Under the pieces are notes generated by a model. The model was given only the letters and a program-made list of their open reading frames with translations, did no database searches and had not been told where the DNA came from. A stretch of DNA of 64,000 nt from Bradysia coprophila (Eukaryota > Arthropoda > Insecta > Diptera > Sciaridae): contig NW_023503293.1 in the NCBI RefSeq assembly GCF_014529535.1, positions 7,580,729 to 7,644,728 on the forward strand, in the 5' to 3' direction. Both the position numbers and the translations under genes were made by a program. Positions 39,501 through 50,200 of this stretch are shown piece by piece (positions within the stretch are counted from its first letter, which is position 1; each line of letters opens with the position of its first letter).

Positions 39501-41150
39501 TCGCCACATTTTTTTTTCATTCGAAATTCTGGCAATTCAAACTGCTGATTCCAACTGAACAACTTCTGGTTTCATAAGTACGGTAAAATCGAACATCGAA
39601 TACAGTTGAGCTCAGTCAATTAATAGCAACGCAAGATTTCAGTGTGACGATACTCTTTTGGTTCTCATTTCGTATTTGTTTGACGCTCTAGACAAATCCT
39701 GATTTTCGTAGATCTCTGGCTGAATTATCAAACGAATGCCATTGTTAATCTATACCAATCCCTACGCACTACACACTCATGTCGGTGTTCGCTACTATTA
39801 CAAATGTCGAAAAAAGAAATCATTTTTACATGGATGAGCTACATTTTCGTAGATAGAATTAGTTGAAAGAACAAAAAAAAATTAAATTTGTTTGATAAAT
39901 TGAGCCATATAGAACCAACACTGACAATTCCGTTGGTATATAGAAATCTTCATACAATTCATTCATTCTCATTTCATATACACATGTAAACGGTTTTTAT
40001 TCTCGTTTAGAGGTTCTGAATAATGTAAACTTGTAAATGCGACATACCAGTAATGATACTGATTATTACTATATATTACACTGACTGCTACCAGCTCAAT
40101 TTTATTAATAAATATTTTAGAGACCCCAATATAAATTCGTGTTTTTAAGTGAATGAAAACTATCAACCGTCAACATCAGAGACACAATTTTTATTATTAT
40201 TATTATTATTATTTTCAAACAAGAAACCAAAATAATTAAACGGTGACGTCACGCACAACATAACCTATATTTCGCTAGTACAAAATGTTAATTTTTTTCT
40301 TTTACTTTTTTCGTCGGAATAATGATTGTTTTATAATTAAACAACAATAATACTTTCCAAGTAACTGTCTGTCATTAGAAGTACGCACAGAAGAATTTCA
40401 ATGTGTACAACGAACAAAAAAAACACTCTACAACATTAGGCATGGATTATATGAATGGTTGGTCACTACAAAACAATAGAGCTTATAATTTTAATTAAAG
40501 AGGAAAGCATAAACAACAGAAAAGAAATCACGGTCCGTGAATATTTTTATTATATTTTGGAACTTAACGGGCTGGTGTGCATTGCGGAGAGTGTATTGTA
40601 TACAGATCAATCTCAGTTTTTTTTTCTTTGAATTTTACGTGTAAATTATCCACAAAAAAATCATCGAACAAAAGCCGTGGAAAAATTGATTTCGATTTTT
40701 TTTTTGATTTGTAAGTACGTTGACAGCGAGACCGTGATGCATTTTAGCAGCCCCAGTCAGCGGATATTATACTAATTGTTCCGTTTTCGGACGGGAAAAT
40801 GTAAATAATTTTTTTTACATTTGCCAAAAATGACAACCATTTTCCGGGATACACATTTTATCGAACACGGTATATATTACACACATATATATATATACAA
40901 TGCAATCTCCAAACCTGAATCCAATATTCCGACAAAACGCTCAATAATTGAGAGTTAACCCAAAAAAAATTAGAACGTCACAAAAGAAATTTTTTTCTAT
41001 ATTTGCGGCGTCCATTTTTTAATGAGGCGGTGTACATTTATCGAGTATGGCAACGTATAGTCCAACGAAATGGATTGTACAATCACAGACCGCACACTCA
41101 TTCATATAGTAAAGTTGCAAAAGTTTAACAAACGACATAAGATAGATATG

Positions 41151-41181
<31 letters not shown>

Positions 41182-42012
41182 ATACAATAATATATAAATG
41201 TAGGCACATACATCTCTCCACTGTATAATAATAAAATGGAACTGATTATTATGCACTAACGAAAATATAATAAATAAATAATTCAACCCGTCCGAAGAGC
41301 CAACTTATTTACATTCGGAATTATTGACGTGAACCTTTTATAATTTAACACTGATTCTCCGTATAATTCAGGTCTAGAAAAAAAAAATTTAATTCAAATT
41401 TCAAATTCAAAGTGCAAGAAAAGAAAATATAAAATGAATTTCGGAGTACTTCGTAAAAATTTTCAGAGCGAGGACATATTTCTTTCGTGTGATTTTTTCA
41501 AAAAAAAATTTTTTTTTTTAAATTTTTTCCTTAAATTCCAATTTAAAATCAAATGCGCATTTAATATTTCGCAGCCATGCAATTGATTTGATGAAAAAAT
41601 CACAAAACCGATCATTGATTGCATTCACCCGACTATTAATCACAGAAAAAAATTTATTCCACCAATGTAAATGAACGAAAAGAAATTTTTTTTTCTGTCA
41701 GACTTTTCCATAAAAATTTTTTGTGATTCGATAGAAGAGGAAAAAAAGAGAAATAATTTTATTTAATTGCATTACCTCCGATACTGATTCTTCATCCGAT
41801 TCCGATGAGTCGGTGGCAGGAGGTTGAAAATCTGTATCTGTATAAGTTTCGGTATCCTTAACCGGACTCGAGCTGGTGCTCGCAAATTTATTATTTGACT
41901 TGACTATGGACGACATATTATTTTTGCCATTTGCACTACTTGTCGACGATGTCGACGGAACACTCACTTTTGATTCAAGTTTTTTACTATCAGATTGTCC
42001 AACACTGTTCAT
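15589..42012 (-). CDS. mask: Mask: multiple ankyrin repeats and single KH domain protein (ANKHD1/ANKRD17 orthologue)
   Basis: Giant scaffold protein known in flies as a modulator of receptor tyrosine kinase and Hippo/Yorkie signalling. I place 21 coding exons on the minus strand: 41776-42012, 29115-29228, 28879-29047, 28705-28810, 28198-28357, 27833-28132, 27167-27581, 26418-27106, 25660-26349, 25473-25590, 25285-25395, 24183-24463, 23485-24094, 23250-23405, 22950-23188, 22614-22880, 22164-22541, 21971-22105, 16852-21903, 16653-16781, 15589-15615. Phases agree at every junction and the total is 10383 nt (3460 residues; the Drosophila protein is near 4000). Acidic N terminus; first ankyrin block about residues 210-705 (e.g. 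GHTPLMEAASAGHVEVAK); Gln-rich linker; second block about 1850-2190; KH domain about 2555-2630 with GRAG as the GxxG loop; Gln/Ser/Asn-rich tail with long polyGln. The tiny last exon (eight codons, GWSSKWTN) rests on a strong acceptor and phase only. Confidence 0.93.
15616..16652 (-). other. Last intron of mask, 1037 nt
   Basis: It runs from donor GTAAGT at 16652 to an acceptor ending TATTACAG at 15616, with a strong pyrimidine tract on the minus strand. It contains the second copy of inverted-repeat family A (15853-16152). A run of ACCTGA-like words lies at about 15750-15845. Confidence 0.6.
15853..16152. mobile_element. 300-bp inverted-repeat element (family A, copy 2)
   Basis: It is bounded by GAAAAACCGCC at 15853-15863 and its reverse complement GGCGGTTTTTC at 16142-16152. 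The internal block TTCGACCCTAGAAGCCAAAA with the following CACTTTCAAAAAATTCTTCG matches 5419-5462. The reversed core ACCTTTCTAATGACACCCC lies near 16066-16084 and matches copy 1. The terminal repeats differ from those of copy 1, so boundaries or subfamily may differ. Confidence 0.6.
16900..16990 (-). repeat. PolyGln-coding CAG/CAA repeat in mask exon 19
   Basis: About 24 consecutive Gln codons, mixed CAG and CAA, encode the polyglutamine near the C terminus of mask. The mixed codons make slippage less likely than a pure CAG run would. Confidence 0.9.
24464..25284 (-). other. Mask intron 11 with a GC donor
   Basis: Exon 11 ends CTT GTT TCA G and is followed by GCAAGT, not GTAAGT. The acceptor TTTCCATTAG joins exon 12 in phase (G|GC), giving Ser-Gly-Ala-Lys across the junction. 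No GT donor near this point keeps the frame. At 821 nt it is much longer than its neighbours. An antisense-free 135-codon frame inside (24569-24976) shows no family resemblance. Confidence 0.75.
26163..26305 (-). repeat. PolyGln-coding CAG/CAA repeat in mask exon 9
   Basis: Roughly 45 codons, almost all Gln (CAG/CAA with a few Met), just after the first ankyrin block. In the other minus-strand frame the same DNA reads as polyAla/Thr, which is a shadow. Confidence 0.9.
31382..31411. repeat. GA microsatellite
   Basis: About 30 bases of AG/GA repeat in mask intron 1. Confidence 0.85.
33374..33460. repeat. (TCTGTCCG)n octamer microsatellite
   Basis: About eleven near-perfect copies of an 8-bp unit inside family B copy 1. 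The equivalent position of copy 2 carries a TCCG tetramer run instead (49182-49211). Confidence 0.95.
33755..34627. repeat. Six tandem units of about 145 bp
   Basis: Each unit starts GGGCCCTATGTG, contains ACTCGAG, TTCGTAATTTTTGTTT and GGTAATCAAAGGCCGAATAG, and ends GGGTCCT.GGACT.AGGCC. Unit lengths are 145-146 bp and similarity is high. Copy 2 of the element has about three diverged units. Confidence 0.92.
40190..40214. repeat. ATT microsatellite
   Basis: About eight ATT units in mask intron 1. Confidence 0.85.
41149..41184. repeat. TA microsatellite
   Basis: TA/TG-rich dinucleotide tract of about 35 bases in mask intron 1. Confidence 0.85.
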
Positions 42013-42153
42013 TTTTGCAATTCATTTATATTTAAACACAAGTAACTATCATTTAATACAAGTATTGTTCACACTTAACACTCCTTTCTGTACGAAATAA
42101 ACGATTTTAAATCCGTCATTTCATTTCATCGAGTTAAGATCTTTTATTCCATC
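42013..42153. promoter_or_regulatory. Presumed mask promoter/5' UTR, possibly bidirectional
   Basis: Only 141 bases separate the mask ATG (minus strand, 42012) from the ATG of a possible plus-strand gene at 42154. No TATA box is evident. The arrangement suggests a shared promoter if the plus-strand gene is real. Confidence 0.35.
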
Positions 42154-42654
42154 ATGTCTTCCGGAAGTTTGGTGCGATTATGGTGGAAAATAAAACAACT
42201 ATTTGTGTTGCTGTCATTTTGAAATTTTTACATTCTGTGTGTGTTTTGCTCTCATCTTTTTTTGATACATTTGCTTGCGAACGCCATCTGTACATTGGAA
42301 TGTACGTGATCGTTAAAATGTCATTAACCGATGAAATTAATGCCATTCTAAAATCAAATTCAACGAAATTACTTTCGTTGTCAATTTGGCTTAGTATCAA
42401 ATTGCAAAAAGAATTTTTTAAGAGGTTTTAAGATGTACGCTTCTATGGATCGGCTCATATGCGGCAATTGCTATTGGTCTGTTTGAGCTCAACCGTCGGC
42501 TCAGACAACCTTCACAGCGCCGCAAGCGCATATTATTTGGAGTTTTTACGGGATACGTTTTTTTGTTTGGTAAGTCGCGGTGAATCGGCAATTTTCAGTA
42601 ATTTTAGTAAATCAATTTCTTAATTCCACAGACATTCAGAAACGATTTACTTGA
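42154..42654 (+). CDS. Possible small membrane-protein gene, exon structure uncertain
   Basis: I do not recognise this gene. The supported part is the 3' end: a frame at 42433-42569 (TLLWIGSYAAAIAIGLFELN, then a basic stretch RRLRQPSQRRKR, then ILFGVFTGYVFLF) ends at a good donor, TTTG|GTAAGT. It joins in phase to 42632-42654 after TTAATTCCACAG, giving DIQKRFT and a stop. This predicts two hydrophobic helices around a basic loop. A candidate first exon starts at ATG 42154 (MSSGSLVRLWWKIKQL), but I could not find a convincing splice between it and 42433. Divergent from mask. It could also be a decayed copy. Confidence 0.35.
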
Positions 42655-43839
42655 GTTGGTTTCATCGGCATGCACAGCCAATATTGCCCGATGCATTTTT
42701 TTAGTTGAATACCGATCTACATCGTCGATAATTCTTTTCGTTGCTGAATTTCCGTATTTTCTACTCAGATTTAGGAACTAAGGGCAAAATCTATTACAAT
42801 TTAGTACTTTTCTTCATCAAAAGTCTGCTGTCACTGAATTATTTTTTCATGAATAAACTTCACTGCTGTGACATTTCATGGGAATAAATCAATGTGAATT
42901 TGTTACACAAAAAAATAGTACAGTGAGAATGAAGTACTATAAAAAAATGTGGCGCTTCTACAGGCCAACCGACTAGGCGAATTACAAATTTCCTAACTTT
43001 TCTGTAGATTGAGCCTACTACACATAACAATGCGAAATAGACCTAGTTCAAATTGTCTTTTGTTATACTGTCAAACATGACAGGAGATCAAAAGAAAATT
43101 TTGAAGTAGGACCACTTCGCGTCTGCTATGTATAGCTAGAATTAGATAGTATGCGCCATTTTAGAGATGTTGCTAAGATTTGATGATATTCATATTGTAA
43201 GTCTTGATTTCCACTTACGAAAAAACACTCGCGTTTCTCTCATTAAACATTTGGCAAAACGGAGTGGTTTCTTTTTAGTGGAAGTGAAGCCTGAGTGATT
43301 CTACTATTAGTGGAATCTACTATAAACGTACTTAACAAGTTCCTTATCATCTTGGCGCTACACAACTGTATTTTTACAGCTCACAGGTTGCAGACAACAA
43401 TGTGTCAGTCTGTATTCACCCATGGAAAGTGTTGAAAGTGCTAGAGTGCAACGTATGGACGACGTATAGCGTCAATTATGACACTATACTTAGCACATAC
43501 GTCGCTCTCTAAATGGCCAGTGACGTTATATTGTCATTCTTTAACATGGAATCGTGATATAATTGTGCAACATACAACATACGACGCTATGCTAAAAACA
43601 AAAAAAAAGTCAGATGGATGCGGAAGTGGACCTATGGCCCAGTCATACCATTCGACCCTGTTACATGATAATTAAAATAATTACAATTTCAAAAATCTGG
43701 TACTCCCCCATACGGATGCAAAACAAGATCTTGCGGCCAGAAAATGCGAAAAACAGATTTTTGTTTTCAACGGTAAAATGAGTCGTTTTAAGGTCGCAAC
43801 ACAATAAAATTATTTACACTGGAGATTTGACATGGTACC
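42655..43839. other. Intergenic, nothing recognised
   Basis: No coding frame with family resemblance. Near 42587-42612 the sequence TTTTCAGTAATTTTAGTAAAT resembles words in an imperfect inverted repeat at 60630-60745. Confidence 0.4.
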
Positions 43840-44800
43840 GTCATTTCTTAGCTTAGTATACACTGTTCGCTAGACCATGCAAAATCCATGAAAACTGAGC
43901 GTTTACATCGGGTATACATCTATTTTTTGTAAGCTGTTGGCAATCTCGATGTAAACTTGATGTTTACAGTTTAAAGTTAACATTAAGCTAGCAAAATATT
44001 TGACATTCGGTTCATACATTTTGTGTAATGTGTACTCATCTTAACGGATGCTAAACTTTATGATAAAATGACTTCGAACTTTAATGAAACCATTTTTGAC
44101 GCAAGTACCCTTCACCTCTACTTATCTTTAAGATGAGTACACAGTTCGTGAAAAATTCATGCAAAATCGACTGCTGCAAAATGCTTGCAAAATATGACCA
44201 AAAATGTAAGAGCCAAATGTAAAATATTTTGCAAGCACAAGGCGAGTACAGAGATCGTGAAAAATGCATGAAAAGTGCTTGCAAAAACGGAGTTTACATC
44301 AATCGTGAAAATTATAATCTTTCACATTTGATGTAAACTCTGATTTTGCAAGATTTTTCCCGAACTGTGTACTCATCTACAGTATAAACATTAGGTTTTC
44401 ACCGAGCTTGCAAAATATTTGACAGATAACTCATACATTTTATGTGATATTTTGCATGGGCCTTTAAGTTTAAGGCGAGAAAAATGCATGGAAAATGCTT
44501 GCAAAATCAGGATTTACATTAAGCGTGAAAAATATTGACAGATAATGAATGAGACAATTGTCAAATATTTTTCAGTCTTGATGTAAACTCTGATCTTGCA
44601 AGCATTTATCATCCATTTTTATGTCTTTTTGAGCTGTGTACTCATCTTGAGGTCGGTGAAATATGACTGAAAAACGTAACTCACACTAAATTTTGTATTA
44701 GATAAAAGTCAAACATTTTTCATGTGCGGTGTAAACCTGATCTGATGTAAACTTTGATTTTTCAAGCATTTTTCACGTCATGTGTACGCGCCATTAGCTA
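43840..44800. repeat. Cluster of nested foldback repeats
   Basis: The words GATGTAAACTC, TTTGCAAGCATTTTTCA, TGTGTACTCATCTT and their reverse complements (GAGTTTACATC, AAAATGCATG, GATGAGTACACAG) recur on both strands through about 1 kb. The clearest foldback is 44131-44378: AGATGAGTACACAGTTCG at the left and CGAACTGTGTACTCATCT at the right, with GCAAAATC/GATTTTGC inside. Further arms lie near 43900-43950, 44240-44300, 44500-44660 and 44730-44790. It looks like several insertions of one foldback element into each other. Confidence 0.75.
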
Positions 44801-45219
44801 TAAATTACTTTTCAAGAGGAAAGTGCAAGTGCTCAAAACTCATTTTAAAAATACATATGGAGTGCGCGCGGTCATCCGACTTCCGTTTCAAATATTTGCC
44901 GCAAGAATAATGCAGATGTCATCGTAGTCGTACGTCTTCAAAAACCGTAAATCAAATGTCAAGCAGTATGGAAAAATACAAGGGATTCTAGAAAACAAGG
45001 ATTACGTTTTGCGCGAATTAACTTGCAGGGTTTTCTTTATCGGTCGTTTAGCAGAACATTTTTTTGGTTTAATGTATTTTGAAAATACGGAAATGTAAAA
45101 GTGGTTTTGTTTAATTGTGGAAAAAATATAGCTAGAAAAATAGTGTTCGTCGGCTGATCGGTGAATTTGCGGAGAAGAAAAAAAAAACACACACAAATCG
45201 AAATACAACGTTCCAATCA
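44801..45219. other. 5' flank and probable 5' UTR of O-GlcNAcase
   Basis: AT-rich with an A run before the ATG at 45220. No regulatory site recognised. Confidence 0.4.
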
Positions 45220-48200
45220 ATGTCGTCTTCGTCGGACGAAGTGCATAGATCGTCATCGTCCCAAAGCAATATCAATATGCAACACGAAACCAATCAAAAC
45301 TGTCCCGACCGCGAGAAATTTATCTGCGGTGTTGTCGAAGGATTTTACGGTCGACCGTGGACCACCGGCCAAAGGAAAGAACTGTTCGGTAAATTGAATC
45401 GCTGGGGAATGGACTCGTATGTTTACGCACCCAAGGATGATTATAAGGTAATTTTTCGTTGCTTATTGCACATTCGTTTGGGACACTTATTCAGTGCGGC
45501 TAAGTGACTCCAAGTGAAGCCAAGTGGAAACATAATAATTTTTTCTCTGCTTAAATGAATAGCATAGGTCATATTGGCGAGAGCTGTATACAGTCGAAGA
45601 AGGTGAGAAGAGAAACGGAAATCATTTTAACAATGAGCTCCGACTGAAAGATTTTATTTTACTCAGGCGATCATCTAACTGGACTCATCAATGCCGCCAA
45701 GGAACACAACATTATCTTTTACTATGCTCTCTCACCGGGCTTGGACATGACTTACAGCAATCCGAAGGAAGTTGGAACGCTAAAGCGAAAACTAGAACAA
45801 GTCAGTCAGTTTGGCTGTGAGGCATTTGCACTACTCTTCGATGATATTGAAACCGAAATGAGTAAAGCGGACAAGGAGGTCTTTCAGACATTTGCCCATG
45901 CCCAGGTGTCGGTTACGAATGAGATTTTCAAGCACTTGAACTGCACCAATTTTCTGTTTTGTCCGACGCAATATTGCAGTACGCGTGCAGTTCCTACCGT
46001 TTCGAATTCCGAATATCTGAACACGCTGGGCAATAAACTGATGCAAGAAATTGACATTTTGTGGACGGGACCGAAGGTCATTTCCAAATATCTGACCATC
46101 GAATCGATTCAAGAAATAACGGAAGTGCTACGCCGAAAACCCGTCATTTGGGACAATTTGCATGCAAACGATTATGACCAGTGAGTATAACCATTCGCTA
46201 CGATTAATATTACCCGAGGATTGTTGATTGAAAATATATTATTTAGGAAACGGGTGTTCTTGGGTCCATATTCGGGAAGATCACCGGAATTGATACCACT
46301 ATTGCGCGGTGTACTAACCAATCCGAATTGTGAATTTCACGCCAATTCGATTGCCATTCATACACTGGCCCACTGGTCGAAATGCAATTCCGACACGAAA
46401 ATTCACAACTCAATTTCGGCTGATATCAAATTAGAGACTGAAAGCGAAGACGGTGCATACGCCGAAGAGGCACCGGTGTGTCTGTCGAAAAATGTGTATC
46501 ATCCGCGAATAGCACTGAAAAATGCAATTGCCGACTGGTTACCGGATTTTTTCCAGTCGAAAGAAGCGTACGGTCCGATCAGCAAACCCCATCCAGCAGT
46601 TACAATGGTGATGCCAGTTATTCCCATCATTCCATCGGTGAACACTTGCATGAGCTTAACCACTCAAACAACAATAACGACTAGTACCAGTGCAATTAAG
46701 GTATTGGAGACAAATCAATTGCAAGCACTAGCTGAGGTGTGCAGCGTAGTCACCGGTTCTGATCCCATTACATTGCCCAATGTTGTGATGAACTCCTTGG
46801 TATCGACCACCAAGATCGTGACAAACGACACAATACCCAATCCAATAGTATCAACCGTAAGCAATAGCGCATTGCCTTCGATTCCCGTTCCCGTTTCCAG
46901 TATTGGTATACCGTTGCCGATAATGGCTATGAAAGACGACTACGATACGTCGCAAACGGACGAGGAGAAAATTATCGACGATAGCAATAAAAGCCTGAAC
47001 AATCCCGGCGATAACCAGGACGAAGAAACCGAAGCAATGCCCGTTGAAGACGAACCGACTGAATCCGTTGACGACATTATCAAAGTGAAACCGCCCAACA
47101 ATGGCGAACTTATGACCGACGATTCGTATCCTTTGACCGAGCCAATGGAGTGCACCGCATCACCGAGACATACACAGAAATGTGCATCTGAAGACGTTGT
47201 TATGTCCGAAAACGTTTCCACATCATCGTCAGCCGGAAGTATGCAAGAAGGTATGACCAGATGAAATATTTTCTCTTTGGTCCTCGGTGTGTACGCTTAT
47301 TTTAATTCTTCTTTAATTCTTCTTTTGTCAGGTTCGGATACGTCGTTGCAATCGAATACGGAAATGGTTGAGGATTCAGAAGTACCGTTTGATAAAACCA
47401 TAACTGCGAGTGACATCGCTCTGCTCTGCGATTTATTTTACCTACCATTTGAGCACGGTAATCGAGCGCTACAATTGCTGAACGAATTTAATTGGCTGAA
47501 ATCGAATGCATTCGTTCTGTCGGGCTACAAGCGGAAAAGTGACTTGGGTTTGGCGAAACCAGAAGTACAGGAATGGTTTCAAAGATCTGAAAAATTTTAT
47601 GCATTGGGTCAGATGGTAATACTGTTGGCAAAGAAGCTGGCCGACTGCACGAATCGTGAACTGTGCTATGAACTTTTTTCGTATGTCTGGGACGTAACTG
47701 GAGTCATCACACTGCTAACAGGCTTCGTCAAATGGTTGGCTCTCGGCCATTTTCCTTCTAACATCAACTCGTACACACAGGGCAACTACACATGGTTCAG
47801 CAAAGGTAATTTGGATCATGTTGAGATCGCGTTCGATGTTTCACAATTTTGTTTGTTGGTCAATAGGTTGGCGAGACACATTTTCGTCGGGTGACCAAGA
47901 ACCATGGGTATTCCGTGGAGGCTTGATAGCCGACCTGCAAAGGCTCATACCGGTCGATTCGGGTAACGATTTATTTCTCTACAAATTACCGGATGTACCA
48001 ACAAGTAGCTTTCATGCTATCCGCCCATACAACCATCTCGACGAGCCAAAGGTCTACGCGATATGTCACGCTAGTTGCCGTGACGGCTCCGACTGTACTG
48101 AACTATTTCCGGAACATTTGCAAAGTATTCCAGCTGATCGTTTGCTCGGACCGTTTCTCACATTGAATCCGGAATTGTGTTTGGTAATGGAGGACAGTAA

Positions 48201-48639
48201 AAGCGAACTGATTGGATATGCATGCTCCGCTCTCGATGCAAAACTGTTCTATCGTAATCAGGAAATGTGCTGGCTGCCGGCAATGTGCTCAAAATATCCG
48301 ATGTCCTTATTGAATTCAACGGACGGTCTAACTCAAGCCGCAATCGATTCGATAAATCATTTTCATAAATTCAAATACGATTGTCCATTGGAGGTGCTGA
48401 CCAGCCATCCGTCGATAATGACTTGCTGTGTGTTGAAAGATCATTTTACTGCCGATCATTCGACGGCCAAACGTTTGGTAACGGTACTGTTAGCGGCATT
48501 ACGTTCGAATGGGGCGTCCGGTGTACACGTTTGTATCAATTTAACGGATCGTTTTATGCATCAATTTTACTCGAAACTAGGATTTGTTGAGATTCATCGC
48601 GATCCGAATGGAAAGGTTTACTTGGGAAGAAACTTTTAG
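45220..48639 (+). CDS. Oga: Protein O-GlcNAcase (GH84 hydrolase with C-terminal acetyltransferase-like domain)
   Basis: Removes O-linked N-acetylglucosamine from Ser/Thr of nuclear and cytosolic proteins. Six exons join in phase: 45220-45447, 45563-45602, 45667-46180, 46247-47250, 47332-47805 and 47867-48639 (3033 nt, 1010 residues; human 916). The GH84 domain starts near residue 35 ([20 protein letters not shown]). The catalytic Asp pair is D148-D149 in FALLFDDIE, matching D174/D175 of human. [34 protein letters not shown] and [11 protein letters not shown] are family signatures. Exon 4 adds a long acidic, Ser/Thr-rich insert that is likely disordered. The helical stalk lies in exon 5, and exon 6 gives the pseudo-acetyltransferase domain, ending [21 protein letters not shown] possible poly(A) signal is at 48644-48649. 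ATG 45220 was chosen as the first in-frame Met after stops. Confidence 0.95.
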
Positions 48640-49050
48640 CGCTAATAAATTTCCAACACGTTAGACAAGCGATTGAACTTGTGTTTTGACTTTGTTTATT
48701 TTCCACCAGACAAATTGAGATCTTAACAGCCACTTTGCGAAAACCTCAATTAATTGAAATTGAAGGGGTCTCCCAAAAAAGCTTTTCTGGTATGGATGGA
48801 TTCCTTGGACTGTGCTGAGTCATTTGTAGAAGAATGGTTTTTCATCGGAAATTATAAATTCCTAACAGTTATGATTAGCATTTAGTGCGTGACTACAGAT
48901 CACACTTATCGCATTCGGTTCATATCGTTTAAGGTATCAATAGAAAGGTTAGAGTTCCTGGAAGAATATAAGACCAAATTTTTCTATCAAAAGTTTTGAT
49001 ACGGATGAGCTAGAGCGACTCAAATTTCAGGATTGTTCCATTTTTGCGTG
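48640..49050. other. 3' flank of O-GlcNAcase
   Basis: AATAAA at 48644-48649 sits only five bases after the stop codon; a later site could also be used. No further gene is seen before the repeat element at 49051. Confidence 0.4.
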
Positions 49051-50200
49051 TTTTTAGCCCCGTACGAAGTACTGGGGGCTTATAAGATTAATATGCCGTT
49101 TGTAACACGTCGAATTGGAAGCAGAAAGTAAGGGCAAAGCATTTCGTTATGTTCATAGATGACGAATCCGCAATAAAAAAAATGTCCGTCCGTCCGTCCG
49201 TCCGTCCGTCTGTGACCCCTCTAGCTTGATCAAATCACAACATTTTTTCAAAATTCTTTTTTTTCCCGATTGGTATCGACAAAAGTAAGGTCAAGTTCGA
49301 AAATGGGCATGGTAGGGTCGGCCCTTCCAGAGCTAGGGCCCTATAGGTGTTTTTCAGTCTTTCGACGATATCTACCGAAATACGCACGCAATAGCTGCTT
49401 GTGATATATCAAATGAAAGGTACTGACGAGTAGAACAAAGTTGCTGAACATTGTTTTTGGGTAAGATGCAATGTGGGCTTTTTGGGATGGCTCAAAGGTC
49501 GTTACTCGGCCCTAAGTGTTTTTTGCACATAAATCGAGTAAATCTCATCCGATTTTGCTAGATTTAGTTTTTTATGAAAGGTAATTGAATACCGAAAAGA
49601 ACGTGGCGAAAAAAGTTTCAAATTTGGGCCCTTGGACTAAGGCCGCCACTCGGCCCTAAGTAGTTTTTGCACATAAATCGAATAAATCTCATCCGATTTT
49701 GCTAGTTTTTGTTTCATTTGAGAGATAATTGAATGCCGAATAGAATGATGGCAAAAAAAGTTTCAAATTTGGGCCCTTGGACTAAGGCCGCTGCTCGGAC
49801 CTATGTGTTTTTTGCACATTAATCGAGAATATTTGATCAGATTTTGCTACTTTTTGTTTCGTTTGACAGATAATTCAATACCGAAAGAAAATTGGGATAA
49901 AAAAAAGTTGTAAATTCGGATTCCTTAGATACATCGTACACTTTTGTTTTATACTTGAGAAGTACTTCGTACGGGCTTTTGTAATTGCGCTAAGCGCAAT
50001 TTAAAAGATGAACGCTTACAGTTAATTTGCAAAATTAGACAATGATGTCAAGTACGCAATAAGGTTACGGAAGCATTTTGTTATCGGACGAATAAGGGTT
50101 ACGGGCTTATTAGGGCTACAGACGTATAATGGTTTCGGGCTAAATAGGTTTAAGGGTGTACGGGGCTCAGTCGCAGCAAACGCTCCGACTGTTCTGATGC
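49051..50200 (+). mobile_element. Interspersed element, family B, copy 2 (1.15 kb)
   Basis: Same start (AGCCCCGTACGAAGTAC at 49056) and same 3' end (CAGTCGCAGCAAACGCTCCG then ACTGTTCTGATG) as copy 1. It has a TCCG microsatellite at 49182-49211 and diverged tandem units starting near 49508, 49652 and 49797. The internal inverted terminus GTACTTCGTACGGG lies near 49961-49975, followed by GCGCTAAGCGC. It is shorter than copy 1 mostly because it has fewer tandem units. Confidence 0.8.

Larger units (their letters stand above)
29229..41775 (-). other. First intron of mask, about 12.5 kb
   Basis: The donor GTAATG follows the exon-1 sequence ...SDEESVSE; the acceptor TTTAAAATTCCAG precedes exon 2, ADLEEEIQDS. 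Both junctions are phase 0 and the joined product stays acidic, as in mask N termini. The intron holds a 1.65-kb interspersed element (33241-34890) and several microsatellites. I found no nested gene; the open frames are short and lack motifs. Long first introns often carry enhancers, but I cannot point to one here. Confidence 0.7.
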
